A DNA stretch of 64,000 nucleotides from Fragilaria crotonensis (taxonomy: Eukaryota; Bacillariophyta; Fragilariophyceae; Fragilariales; Fragilariaceae), in NCBI GenBank assembly GCA_022925895.1, contig JAKSYS010000333.1, positions 1-64,000 of the forward strand, read 5' to 3'. Position numbers and translations under genes: made by a program. Positions 34,628 through 44,806 of the stretch are shown one piece after another; position 1 is the first letter of the stretch, and each line of letters opens with the position of its first letter. The notes beneath the pieces are model-generated. The model made no database searches, was not told where the DNA came from, and saw only the letters and a list, made by a program, of their open reading frames with translations.

Positions 34628-36777
34628 ATGGGTAGGATTGAAAATCAAACAAACTGCAAAACTACATCGTTGAACAACTCGAAAGGGGATATTCCGAAGA
34701 GCGATGTACTGCTCTGCATTGACCGTACACCTGCCCGGAAGGAATGTAACTCTGGGGATATCGATATGCATCTATCGTCCACATCAATTACAGATGAAGG
34801 TGAGGACTTCACGAATGATCCTCATCCAGCGCTCGAGACGCCGCTTTTGTACTTCCTTCTTCGTCCCTTTCCTACCTTACGATGCTGGATCCTGGTATTT
34901 TATGAAATGAGATGGGACACCTCGTACCCACTGCAAAACCGCATTCCATGTAGTCGCTACCTACAAAAATTGGCATTATCGTCACCTGGAGTGACCTCTT
35001 CCTTCTTGTCCCATTCGTCGTGCTCATGGTTATAGCAGTGATTAACTCTGCAGTCTACCCGAGTGTTTCTGTTTCAGGTCACATCGCTCGATTGCCGCTG
35101 ATATTCACTTACGTGACGGCCACGAAGAACAACGTCTTGACCTTCTTCCTCGGCCTGCCCGTGGAAAGAGCGGTCAAGTACCACAAGGTGTCCGCAAGAG
35201 TTGCCTACTTCAATAGCGTTTTCATGCATATGCCGCCATCACGCATCCACTAGCCACAGTGGAGAGCGGCAGTTTACAGAATGTCCTATTCCAAGATCGA
35301 ATGAATACATCTGGGACGGTGCTTGTCTTCATCATCACGTTAATGATCATCACTGCACTTCCATACGTTCGAAGGAAGGTCTTCGAACTGTTCTACTTCG
35401 TCCATGTCGTATGCGCTACCGTGCTGATGGCTTGCGCTTTCTACCACTCTGGGTTCCTTGTGCCCCTGTTGGCAGGCCTCACTTGGGGCCTCGACTTCGT
35501 TGTTCGAAAACTCTACATGCCCTTTTTTCGATACCCGCGACAGGGTACGACCAGGATCATCAGCGACTCCGTAGTGGAGTTGTCGTTTCCAAAGAAAGAT
35601 GGCTTCGACTTCAATCCGACCCAATACGTTTAATTTGGCTGTTCCAGAACTTGGCTACCTTCAGTGGCACCCATTCAGTATGTCCAGTAGTCCCAAACAA
35701 AAGGTGGTTACGTTGCATATTCGAAAGACCGGGCGCTGGACCAATGCTTTATACGCGCTTGCACAGAGACAATCCGAGATTGACATTCTACTGGAAGGTC
35801 CATACGGGTCGATAGGTGTCGACTTTACAAATCCCTACAAATATCAGAATGTGATGCTCTTCAGCGGTGGAATTGGCGTGACGCCGATGCAATCCTTGTG
35901 CAACTCTCTACTTCACGACCACAACAATGGCGTCCGAAGACTGCAAAAGCTGTCGTTCATTTGGATCGAGCGTGATCCCGTGGTTATGTCAGAAGTCGAC
36001 GTTGTTCGTCGTGAGAGCACTCGGTATGTCGATTCAACTGACAATGCCCAAAGTTGTTCTGATAAGGAACCGCAAAACAGCACACGAGATGCGGCGATGC
36101 ACTCGCTTCTTGGAATAACGCCAAATCCCGACGCTGAAGGAGCAACCAATTTCGCAGCTCAATTGCTGGGAATGGTTCCTGAGATTCGACTAACTGAAGA
36201 ACAAATAGATGAGAGCTACCCCATCGACTTGGAAGATACTGTGCAATATGGGACAGACGATACAGACACTACTGATGTGGAAGACGTCCAACAGCAAAGC
36301 GGCCACGTACCCAGAAGCACCCTTGCCACAGTCAATGAAGAAGAAAAATGGACTGGAGCGCAAGGCAGAGGTGCCAGGCTTAGGCCACCGTCGAAAAGTG
36401 TGAGCTTTAAAATGGAAGTCCCACACCCTTCCTGGTGTGCAGGAGAGGAACGTAGCGTCGACCGATCGTTCCTGGATCATGCATTTCCAACGAGCAACGA
36501 CTCTCCAGATGACTTGCAAGTCTACCTCACTGACACGGACGTATCTGTCGCTACCAAAGAGCACATGTCTCAAATGCCCTTTATTCATTTTGGACGACCC
36601 GACATTAAAAGTCTTTTTCGACAAGCTCGACATGAAGCGCTTCGTAGCCACGAAAAGGCTCACATTGCAGTCTGTGTTTGCGCGCCTAAACGAATTGTCC
36701 ACCTCTGTCGAAAGGCTTGTGCTAAGTATTCTGATCGACAAGTTTCATTTGATTTTCACTCTGAAGTGTTTGAATAG
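34628..36777 (+). pseudogene. Ferric reductase / NADPH oxidase-like protein, frames broken
   Basis: Membrane oxidoreductase of the FRE/NOX family: electrons pass from NADPH via FAD and two hemes across a membrane, to ferric iron or oxygen. Visible: TM segment WSDLFLLVPFVVLMVIAVIN, HIARLPLIFTYVTATKNNVL, TFFLGLPVERAVKYHKVSAR (heme-helix His region), then after one frame change HAYAAITHPLA (heme His), VLVFIITLMIITALPYVRRK, FELFYFVHVVCATVLMACAF. After a second change near 35630: LQWHPFSMSSSP (FAD-binding HPFS), LLEGPYGS, VMLFSGGIGVTPMQSL (NADPH site), and the C-terminal HIAVCVCAPKRIVHLCRKAC with VSFDFHSEVFE. A long acidic linker sits inside the NADPH domain. The N-terminal part (34628-34900) is in a further frame and uncertain. 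The breaks look like single-base changes, so a sequence error is possible. Confidence 0.85.
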
Positions 36778-36959
36778 AAACGAACTGCCTACCAGACGCG
36801 AGCTTCTATGTACAGCTTACGGCAAAGCCTTATTGCAATGGTAATGATACTTTACTTTGCACCGCAACACTACATAGGAAAAGTCGGTTCTGGTTTATTC
36901 TACTGAGTGCTGCGTGAATCAAACTATATCTTCATCACCAATGCAACAAACACCACCGA

Positions 36960-38189
36960 CTACTTCTTCTTCCCTCCAGCCGGATTGAACAGAAAGTAGC
37001 AAATGTCCCCATCTTGTACGATATAATTCTTTCCCTCCTGGCGATATTTTCCAGCCTCCTTCACACATGCCATACCCTTCTTTCCGTTAAAGCAGGCCAT
37101 GTAGTCATCATAAGAGCAGCATTCCAGTTTGATAAAGCCCGCTTCAAAGTCGGTGTGAATAACGCCAGCTGCCTGTGGTGCCGTAGCACCGACGGCGACA
37201 GTCCAACAACGCACTTCCTTATCTCCTGCTGTAAAGTAGTACATGAGATTGAGCTGCTTGTACCCGCATTTGACAATTCGAGGAAGCATACTTCCTCGAC
37301 CACCGGCAACAGTGGCCAGCAAGGCCTTGGCACCATCCTCATCGCCGTCTTTGCGGAGTTTCGCCAGCTTCTCCTCAAACTCGACCGACATTGGGATCAC
37401 CAGGCCTCCTCCGTGACTGTCGACCCATTCCTTGATCTTCTTGAGGTACTTGTTTCCACCAATGCAAAAGCTCTTCTCCGAGCAATTGATCAAATAGACC
37501 ACCGGCTTGAGGGTGATGCATCCAGGAATAAGCTCGTTAATCTTCTCAACTTCAGGTGCCGTCCATACGCAGCCTTTGGCAAGAGGCTGCGATTTTTCGA
37601 GCATTTCTTGCACCTTATCCATAACGGAGAAGAAAAGAGGCGGCAATTTCATGGTTGGATTCTTCCTAACGTCTTTCTCTCGAAGTTCGCGCTGTTGCAA
37701 GACATAGGCCAAGTCCTTCTTGCATAGTTCCGACGTGATGGTTTCCAAATCTCGTTCGGGATCAATCGTATCTTCCACGTGTGTGACTTCCTTCGAATCG
37801 AAGGCTCGCACCATATGAAAGATTCCGTCGACAGCTTGAATATGACTCAAAAACGCATTCCCGAGTCCAGCTCCTTCGCTTGCGCCCTTGATCAATCCTG
37901 CAATATCGACCAAATGCAAGTACGCAGGATACTTGGAAGGCGGATCCCAGATATCACATAATTGCTTGTACCGCTTATCAGGGACAGGGCAGCGTGCCGT
38001 ATTGGGATCAATCGTACAGAAGGGGTAGTTTTCGGCTGCGGCGTTGGCCGAGTCGCCGAGTAGATTGAACAAGGATGATTTACCAACGTTGGGGAGGCCG
38101 ACAATGCCCATTTTGAGATTGTTACCAGGACGGCCGAATCGAAGGCTGGCATCAGCTGGGTCGGAAGAACCCTTGTTCTTGGGAGGCAT
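36960..38189 (-). CDS. OLA1: Obg-like ATPase 1 (YchF family)
   Basis: Cytosolic P-loop ATPase of the translation-factor class, linked to ribosomes and stress responses. Single uninterrupted exon of 409 residues, the normal length for the family. P-loop GLPNVGKSS at residues 31-39; switch region NYPFCTIDPN (about 54-63); DIAGL (95-99); NCSE (235-238) in place of the NKxD of true GTPases, as expected for an ATP-preferring member. A coiled-coil region lies in between. The C-terminal TGS domain covers about residues 305-395, with VGATAPQAAGVIHTDFEAGF. The gene converges with the ferric-reductase gene and is divergent from the PET100-like gene. Confidence 0.96.
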   Translation of the reverse strand: MPPKNKGSSDPADASLRFGRPGNNLKMGIVGLPNVGKSSLFNLLGDSANAAAENYPFCTIDPNTARCPVPDKRYKQLCDIWDPPSKYPAYLHLVDIAGLIKGASEGAGLGNAFLSHIQAVDGIFHMVRAFDSKEVTHVEDTIDPERDLETITSELCKKDLAYVLQQRELREKDVRKNPTMKLPPLFFSVMDKVQEMLEKSQPLAKGCVWTAPEVEKINELIPGCITLKPVVYLINCSEKSFCIGGNKYLKKIKEWVDSHGGGLVIPMSVEFEEKLAKLRKDGDEDGAKALLATVAGGRGSMLPRIVKCGYKQLNLMYYFTAGDKEVRCWTVAVGATAPQAAGVIHTDFEAGFIKLECCSYDDYMACFNGKKGMACVKEAGKYRQEGKNYIVQDGDICYFLFNPAGGKKK

Positions 38190-38606
38190 GATGGAGTATT
38201 ACTATTACAATTGTACTTTGCTGTACGGTGTATGAGCAGATGATCAGTGTGATAAACAAAAACACCAATACACTGTGACGAGCAAACTAAAAAGTCTCGA
38301 ATCTTGTGGATTTGGTTTCACGTCATGTCGATTGTGTGGTTTTCCAGTCGTGCAGAGAGGTTGGTGCCAAAATGATCATAGATTCTGGATTCCTCCTGCC
38401 CGTACTGACTCTCGTCGTGTACCGGCACTGGTGCGGAAGTTCGAATTTTAACACCTCATCACTGTCACAGCATTTCGACATCGACCGTCGTTTCAACTGA
38501 AACGTAACAACTTCGATACAGTGTACATTGTACCTGGTCCTATTCCTTGTCCCCCTCCCGCTCCTTCCTCTTCACCCCTTCTAGAATAGTATACAGGCAC
38601 GACAAG
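38190..38606. promoter_or_regulatory. Shared upstream region of two divergent genes
   Basis: This 417-bp gap separates the start codons of the Obg-like ATPase (minus) and the PET100-like gene (plus), so both promoters must lie here or in adjacent sequence. A pyrimidine-rich CCCCCTCCCGCTCCTTCC string occurs about 45 bp before the PET100-like ATG. No TATA box was identified with confidence. Confidence 0.5.
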
Positions 38607-38933
38607 ATGGTTCTCGGCAAGCAAGGGCTACAGTTGGAAGCTTTCAAATTCGCCTTGTACCTTGGTATACCCATTTTTGCATCCGTCTCGTTCAGCTATC
38701 CTGGTGTCCAAAAGTACTGGGCCGATTATTATCAATTTCTCAAGTATCCGGCGAATCCTAACATTGGATTGAAGGAGGAGTTTGAAGAATTGCGAAAGCA
38801 ACGCCAGTTGCAACACGAACAGCGCCTTGCATATCAGGAACAATTGAAACGACTGCAGGAAGCTGCAGAAAAATCGAGAGCATCTGCGGCGGCTGCAGAA
38901 GAAGCTGCGAAGAAGAAGCGATGGTTTTGGTAG
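38607..38933 (+). CDS. PET100-like mitochondrial protein
   Basis: PET100 is a small inner-membrane factor needed to assemble cytochrome c oxidase. From ATG 38607 the product has 108 residues: LQLEAFKFALYLGIPIFASV, an N-terminal membrane helix with the LE.FK...Y...P pattern of PET100, then QFLKYPANPNIGLKEEFEEL and a long charged helix (RKQRQLQHEQRLAYQEQLKR), ending in an Ala/Lys-rich tail KKKRWFW. The tail is longer than in the animal protein (about 73 residues). The frame also stays open upstream without an ATG. The match is by pattern only; another small one-helix organelle protein is possible. Confidence 0.65.
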   Translation: MVLGKQGLQLEAFKFALYLGIPIFASVSFSYPGVQKYWADYYQFLKYPANPNIGLKEEFEELRKQRQLQHEQRLAYQEQLKRLQEAAEKSRASAAAAEEAAKKKRWFW

Positions 38934-39016
38934 AACGAAAACAACTAATGTGTCTATGACTGACGTAGTAGAGTAGAGAAAGAAATAGCGCAATGTGCAG
39001 AATCAAACGTCATTTT

Positions 39017-40389
39017 TTACCAGTACGAGGGCCGAGGTCGGACCTCTGTTAGCTTCTCCTGTTCTTCAAAATCACGAGGCAGTGCGGTTGGTGGTAACAT
39101 CATGGCGTCAGTGACGTCCAACATGCTGTTTTTGCTCAGTTGAAGCAGAGGCATGAGTCGAAACGGTTCTTCCAAAAAGTGAGAAATCTCATCCAGACCT
39201 AGCATGGCAAACCCAACGAGAGTCGTTACCAGCACGGACACTTCCCCCAATGCCAGCGGTAAAAAGAAGAGATAAATCATCAGTAATCGACTGGTGTGCG
39301 CGGTATACTCGGATGGGATCGGCGATGCTTGGATGCGTTCACAGACTGTAATGACGCTGTGCAAGTCGCTCAAGTTCCGTTCCAACGCATTATGCTGCGG
39401 ATTCATGAGCAAATTGCGGGACGCCAAATCAGCCACTGCCTGCCGCAAACGTTGCACAATGGCGACCGGTGGTTTTCGTCGCATCAAGACAAACGCGGCA
39501 TCGTTCGGACAAAGCATTATATTGACAATGTCCGACACATCGGTTTGGCGGAGTTGTCCCTTGAGGGTCCAGCCAAAGGTAGCAACGTGGCGGGCTGCCG
39601 TGAAAGAAGCAGAAACATGATTCGCGTGAGGACATGTGAGGATATGTGAGCCAGCAATTTGGACCATTGTTTGTCACCACAGGGAGACGAGTGTCCACAT
39701 CCTGTACGTCACATCACTTACCCATCATTATTGCCAGCACTGGATCATGCGGGTAGACATAAGCGGATAGCAAGTGCGCAAAGTCTCGTGTGTGCAACAC
39801 CACCGATCCAAAGGCTGAACGACCTTGGCTTAGTCGAGTCAACCCTTGATTCGATCGCAGCGTCAAAAGAAATGCCACAAAGGTAGACAGCAACGAGAGT
39901 GGAGTCATGGGTACCGACACCATATTGAGTTTTCGAAAGTAAGAGCAAACAAAGGACCATGCAATAAGCACAGAAAATTGAGGAAGGATCCGACGTAAAA
40001 GCGGAGACATCGGCCATTCTCGCAAGTGGCGAACGTAACGCATTCGCGAGGTGTGCTGATCCCACATTTCCTTGTTGTAAATGTTTGAAAAGCTTAGTTT
40101 GCATACCCTGAAGAGGCCTGATATTATAACGCCAGAGATAGTGTAAGCGCCGGCCAACCTGCGACAGAGAGAAGAGATCAATCATTCAATCGAACGTACC
40201 ACCAATCGTAGGATCGCTTTCAGTGGGACGGAGCTTCTTCATGACAGTTTCCACATCTTGTTCTAGTCTCTTCAGTTCTTCGTTAGCGGCCCTGGATGGG
40301 ACCGAATTGAGTACCTGAACGGATGGCGCGACAAGGGCATTAGCGCTCCCAACAATAGCAAAGTAAAATGGAATGCCAGTTATCCTCAT
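39017..40389 (-). CDS. Bestrophin-family anion channel with plastid-type pre-sequence (3 exons)
   Basis: Bestrophins are membrane anion channels; algal members carry bicarbonate or chloride across thylakoid or envelope membranes. Exons 40389-40200, 40117-39722 and 39594-39017, with introns of 82 bp (GTACGT...ATCAG) and 127 bp (GTAAGT...GGCAG); 387 residues, frame intact. The N-terminus MRITGIPFYFAIVGSANALV followed by APSVQ looks like a signal peptide plus cleavage site of bipartite plastid import. Family landmarks: SRMRYVRHLREWPMSPLLRR, LSLLSTFVAFLLTLRSNQGL with RLSQGRSAFGSVV (LRxN...R..GR..W/F), HDPVLAIMMGK at the end of exon 2, PIPSEYTAHTSRLLMIYLFF and FAMLGLDEISHFLEEPF, the conserved acidic cluster. 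It ends 84 bp from the convergent PET100-like gene. Confidence 0.88.
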
Positions 40390-41403
40390 CTTGCTGAGAA
40401 TGCACTTGATTGTACGAGTGTGAGGTGTGGGGTGTGGGAGTGTCGAATCCCAGCTGTTTAATGAGTGTGAACGATGTATGAATTGTGATTTGTGAACCTA
40501 GTGAAGTTCGACATATTCATACCTGCTACGTGTACCGGTTTCCCTCTACTGGTACAAGTACTCGAGTACCAGAAGAGGTTGAGACTCGTCCTGTAAGATT
40601 TCAGTACTCACCGTGCGTAGCCCATTCCACTGGAATGGTCATGCGTGCTCTACCAGTATGTGTGATGCTGTCATCCTCAATTCAGCAAGCACAGTGAATT
40701 TCGTGGTAGGTGTTGACGTCACCGGAGAGCTGTGCCTCTGGTGTGTTCAAAACATAGGGAGAATTATGCGCAGGAGGCGCAAGACGGAGAGATCTGAGAC
40801 AGTGAGATGTGAGACCCGACACCCGACGACCCGACGTGAAGTCACTGTACCAGGTAACGAACTGAGCAGAGCATGCGCCAACTTGTTTGCAAGTACTATA
40901 CCGAAGTACTACGGGTACTGGTACGGGTACAAGTACGGACCGCAAGTACGAGAAGTTCGGAGTACACGATAGTCGTACGTGCATACTAAAAATAGCTACT
41001 ATCATAGTAGTACTTGTACCCCAATACTGGAAGAATACTCGTGTATCATACCAGTATTCGAGTAGTACCGGTAGTACTTTCTTTTATCACCCCGTTTCAG
41101 ATACCGTGCACCGTGCAGTATGGTTGAAGCCACTGCGCCGTTGCGCACTCCACGAGACTCCACACTCAACACTCCACACTCCAGTGATTGGCGCGCACTG
41201 ACCATGAGCACATACTATGCAATAGAACACTGAACGACCGTACAGTTCGTATGCATACGTGTACGAGACTGCCAAGGCGTTGGGAGTGTCGGAACGGAGA
41301 TTTGGGCGTTCGCCTCGCCCCTTTGTCAGCCGTGGCTTTCTACTTGGAGACATTCGACACCCTGCAGCGCTTCATTTTTTCGGGAAGCTTTGTCGCAAGT
41401 GCA
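40390..41403. other. Intergenic, GTAC-rich
   Basis: No gene seen. GTAC strings are dense at 40500-40570 and 40880-41090. The short open frames on both strands have no motif. Confidence 0.4.
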
Positions 41404-42596
41404 GGATAAAGCTTAACGTCTAGATATTTCGATCTATTTAGAATCTACATCGAAGATAAAAGTAACCCTTCCCGAACAGATGATTATAACGTCATGTGAA
41501 CGTCATCGATACGAACCCCTCGGTTCACTTAAAATCTCATTCCATGTGCATCGATTAGTCCAAATATGTCATACTTGGGGTACTTTGACTTCTACGTTGG
41601 TGCTTTTGAATCATTTGTTCGTTTTAGCCGCGCCCAAATCCGAAGTTGAAACCAACGGAAGGTCTGGTATACACCTACGCAGGTAAGTAGAAACGGTAGA
41701 CGATGTACCTGAATGCATTTGGAACGCCAAATGCACAATATCATCACAAAATTCCACAATTCAAACTTGGACAATGGACCCTCCACTGCAGACAATCTGC
41801 TTGTAATATCTCTGTAGTTCTCCTTCTTTTTACTCTCCAATCTGTGTCTTTAGCACATGTACCAATGTAGTCAGTAGTAGAGACAATAGGAGTGAACATG
41901 TCTGTTTTTGATTGACTTTCAAAGCATTGTTTGAGAAGGGCCTCATGACAAAGAAAGCTCACCGGCGTACCGGTATCGTGATACCGCCACTGTAGTAGTG
42001 GAATCGAGTACGCGGAGCACTTCAGTATTGTAGTGTGCAGTATAAAATCTCGACTGTGCCGCTGGAGCACTCAGAGTACTGGGATGCACGTAGAATCTAC
42101 GATGAATTCCGAACTATCGTTGTTCGAATTTTATACTCGCGGGGATGTCCTATGTACCAGTAGTACCAACGCTAACAGCAACTCGTAGACTTTCAGTATT
42201 AAACCGTTGTAGGTTTGTCTCCAAGAAAATGGGGATGCTCGATTTTGGATGGAACTTTCGTGTTGTACATGGGTATCGTACTTGTACCTCGTGCGCGGAG
42301 TACTACTAGCTAGCACAACCCACTGGAGGCACAACACATGTTTCAACTGTTGTGGTACCTGGTATTCATCAATTCATCATGTGATCATCGGATGTGTGTA
42401 ACCAAAATTTGGCAACCGTGCCAGCGCGCACTTGCGAACACCCCTTTCAACTAGCACTCTGATTGGTGAACGAACAAAGCTGATGACGTCCATGGGGCTG
42501 AAGGACAAATGAAGATGAATGTATACAAAAGTATATACTTTTATCTTCGATATAGATTCTAAATAGATCGAAATATCTAGACGTTAAGCTTTCTCC
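41404..42596. mobile_element. Non-autonomous DNA element with 61-bp terminal inverted repeats
   Basis: Left end (41404-41464) GGATAAAGCTTAACGTCTAG and the rest match the reverse complement of the right end (42536-42596) with only about two mismatches over 61 bp; shared inner strings include ATATTTCGATCTATTTAG and CGAAGATAAAAGTA. The element is 1193 bp and has no recognisable gene inside. No convincing target-site duplication was seen, so the superfamily is open. The near-identity of the two ends points to a fairly recent origin. Confidence 0.85.
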
Positions 42597-42733
42597 GTTG
42601 TGCCGCTTCCTGCCTGTTCGACCAGAATGACGTTGATCGAGTTTCGTCGAACACTTTTTAATCCACTATTAGCATTCTTTGATGTCAACATTGCTGTGTA
42701 CGTAAGCGGAGATCAATCATCCCTTGCGCCAAC

Positions 42734-43216
42734 ATGGGCCTCAGATATCGCATCGAGAAAACGTCCCTCATCCACGCTCCTTGCGATGAAGTTTACAATG
42801 TTATCGCTGATTACAATCAACATCATGGAAACATTATCCCTCCCCATCTTTTCGGTGGAATTGAGGTTCTCAAGGGAACTGGAGTGGGTAGTGGGACGCG
42901 CATTGCTTGCACGTTTCGTCTTCTTGGTCAGTCAAGTACCTTGGTGATGGATGTGTCGGAACTGAGTGGCCCAGGCGGTGCACGAATCATACAAGAGATC
43001 GACAGTTGTGCTAAGAACATCACACAGTTCATTGTGATCCCCAAGTCAAGCGATTCGTGCATCGTTACAATTCGAACCGATGTCATGAGGGAAATCGGCT
43101 GGGTGGCGGGAAAACTGGATGAGTTGTTTACTAGAGCCTTGCTGAACGATTGGTATACCAAGGAACTGGAACAGCTTGAAAAATATGTAATGTCCATAAA
43201 TATGGACGAGGAGTGA
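42734..43216 (+). CDS. SRPBCC (START/polyketide-cyclase-like) ligand-binding protein
   Basis: Product of 160 residues from ATG 42734. The start IEKTSLIHAPCDEVYNVIAD followed by Y.....I.P is the typical first strand and helix of an SRPBCC barrel, which encloses a hydrophobic ligand. GTGVGSGTRIACTFRLLGQS and the late helix EIGWVAGKLDELFTRALLND complete the pattern. No signal peptide or membrane helix, so probably cytosolic. Ligand unknown. The start lies only about 140 bp from the 1.19-kb inverted-repeat element. The frame is intact. Confidence 0.75.
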   Translation: MGLRYRIEKTSLIHAPCDEVYNVIADYNQHHGNIIPPHLFGGIEVLKGTGVGSGTRIACTFRLLGQSSTLVMDVSELSGPGGARIIQEIDSCAKNITQFIVIPKSSDSCIVTIRTDVMREIGWVAGKLDELFTRALLNDWYTKELEQLEKYVMSINMDEE

Positions 43217-43420
43217 TGTAGGGAGTGCCTCCAGTTGGGAGCTTCTAGCTCTTTTGCAGACTGTAGAATGTTACAATCTATCTTTCGCTCGTCGAAGCAG
43301 CCTATGTTGATGCGTTTCCATTCCTAACAAGGCCGCCTCTAGTAGCTATTCAAAATGCCCTAAGCGAAGCTCGTTCATAGTAAAAGGACAGATTCTGTAC
43401 ATTTATCCCACGTATTGGTG

Positions 43421-44110
43421 TTACGCTGCTGCAGCAAGTGTAACATCTTGCATTGATGCGTTCAAAACAAATCCGTTGCTGTCTTGTTCCGCGATGAACG
43501 TGACGAAGCCCTCTCGACAAAAGATAATCAGAGCTTCCCTGAGCACCCGAAAGTAAGTTCGCGCTTGTTCATAATTGACCATTTCATGTTCGACGTTCCC
43601 CATGTTGTTGTATATAGCAAGGTCCAGCAATTCCGGCATTCGAGGTTGAGGTCGACGTGACCGAATGCCCTCTGCAATCTTGTAAAAGCCCATTGCTTCG
43701 TCTAAAAGCCTTGTTTGATTTCTTGAAATAGCCAGGAGATGATACGAAAGTCCAATGTTGTAGACAATCATTGAACTCTCCTCTGACAATTCGAAGACCG
43801 ATGGCTCCACTTCGCGGATTCTTTCAAAATCATTGTTGATCAGGACTGCCCTCTGGTAGAGAAAAGAATCTCCAGGAAGATGAAGAGGAATGTGTGGGAG
43901 AGCCGACCACTGGATGAAGGAATGGCGCTCACCAGTGTCGAACACGTGCTGTTCGACGCCATTTTCGCTTTGAGCCTCGACAATGGCCACGGTCATGAAT
44001 TGCAACGCCTTGCGGAAGCAGTCCCTGGCAGTAGCAAGCTCTCCATATTCGAGATATCCGCAACCTTCATTGTTCAATGCAATGCTCTGGTAGTAGTTTT
44101 TGATCGACAT
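43421..44110 (-). CDS. TPR-repeat protein, diatom type
   Basis: From ATG 44110 (MSIKNYYQSIALNNEGCGYL) 229 residues. A first tetratricopeptide repeat is NNEGCGYLEYGELATARDCF, and a last one is AIYNNMGNVEHEMVNYEQAR with TYFRVLREAL; between them are a linker with His/Ser-rich sequence and NIGLSYHLLAISRNQTRLLD-type helices. TPR proteins of this layout are common in diatoms and serve as protein-binding scaffolds; partner and role unknown. The frame is open upstream of 44110 without an ATG. It converges with the SRPBCC gene. Confidence 0.75.
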   Translation of the reverse strand: MSIKNYYQSIALNNEGCGYLEYGELATARDCFRKALQFMTVAIVEAQSENGVEQHVFDTGERHSFIQWSALPHIPLHLPGDSFLYQRAVLINNDFERIREVEPSVFELSEESSMIVYNIGLSYHLLAISRNQTRLLDEAMGFYKIAEGIRSRRPQPRMPELLDLAIYNNMGNVEHEMVNYEQARTYFRVLREALIIFCREGFVTFIAEQDSNGFVLNASMQDVTLAAAA

Positions 44111-44397
44111 GATGTGATTTTTGAAAGTCAAATGGATTATTTGTGAGACGAGTAGAAATGCGAGTGGGATACAATGTGAAATCAAAAAGTCCGCAAGCGC
44201 TTGCGTAAATCGGATGACCCCACCTGCCGTCGTGAATACAAGACATTCTGTATGTAATTGACAGGTACGGTTCCAGCAATCGGTCGGGGGTCATACCTGT
44301 CATCTTACATCTGACGCACTTTCGGGTCTTCTAAACCAACATATATGTGGTGACTTCGAGTCTCGGGTCTGAAACTGACGTGCGAATCACCTATGTG

Positions 44398-44798
44398 CAG
44401 GGGTGTTTAATTAAGGCGCCTGCCTGGCACAACAGCTGGATCGCCTTCTCAAGACCTCAAAATCGCGCCTTCTGAAAGGCACGTACAATCTACGCTGTTA
44501 ACATACTACCGTTGTCATCATACGTGACTTTCATACTAGAGTAGCTTCTACACAGTTAACATACTACCGTACACACTGTACGTGAATATCTTACTAGAGA
44601 AACCACCTCTCTAATGTACACAGTACTACAGTATACACTGTACACTGTACTGTCAATCGTTTCCGTAGTACTGTAGCCCAGTAGAAACCTACCTGCGCCT
44701 TCCGCTGCGCCTTCTATGGACCCAAATTTCGCGCCTTAATCCACTAATTAAGGCGTCAGAAGGCGCGCCGGCCGGATCGCCTTAATTAAACACCCCTG
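44398..44798. mobile_element. hAT-type MITE, 401 bp, with 8-bp target duplication
   Basis: Perfect 21-bp terminal inverted repeats, beginning CAGGGGTGTTTAATTAAGGC at 44398 and ending in the reverse complement at 44798. Both ends are flanked by the 8-bp direct repeat CCTATGTG (44390-44397 and 44799-44806). An 8-bp duplication and CAGGG ends are hallmarks of hAT elements. Inside are further GC-rich inverted stretches (GGCGC, GCGCCTT) and GTAC-rich filler, with no coding capacity. The element depends on a transposase encoded elsewhere. Confidence 0.93.
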
Positions 44799-44806
44799 CC
44801 TATGTG

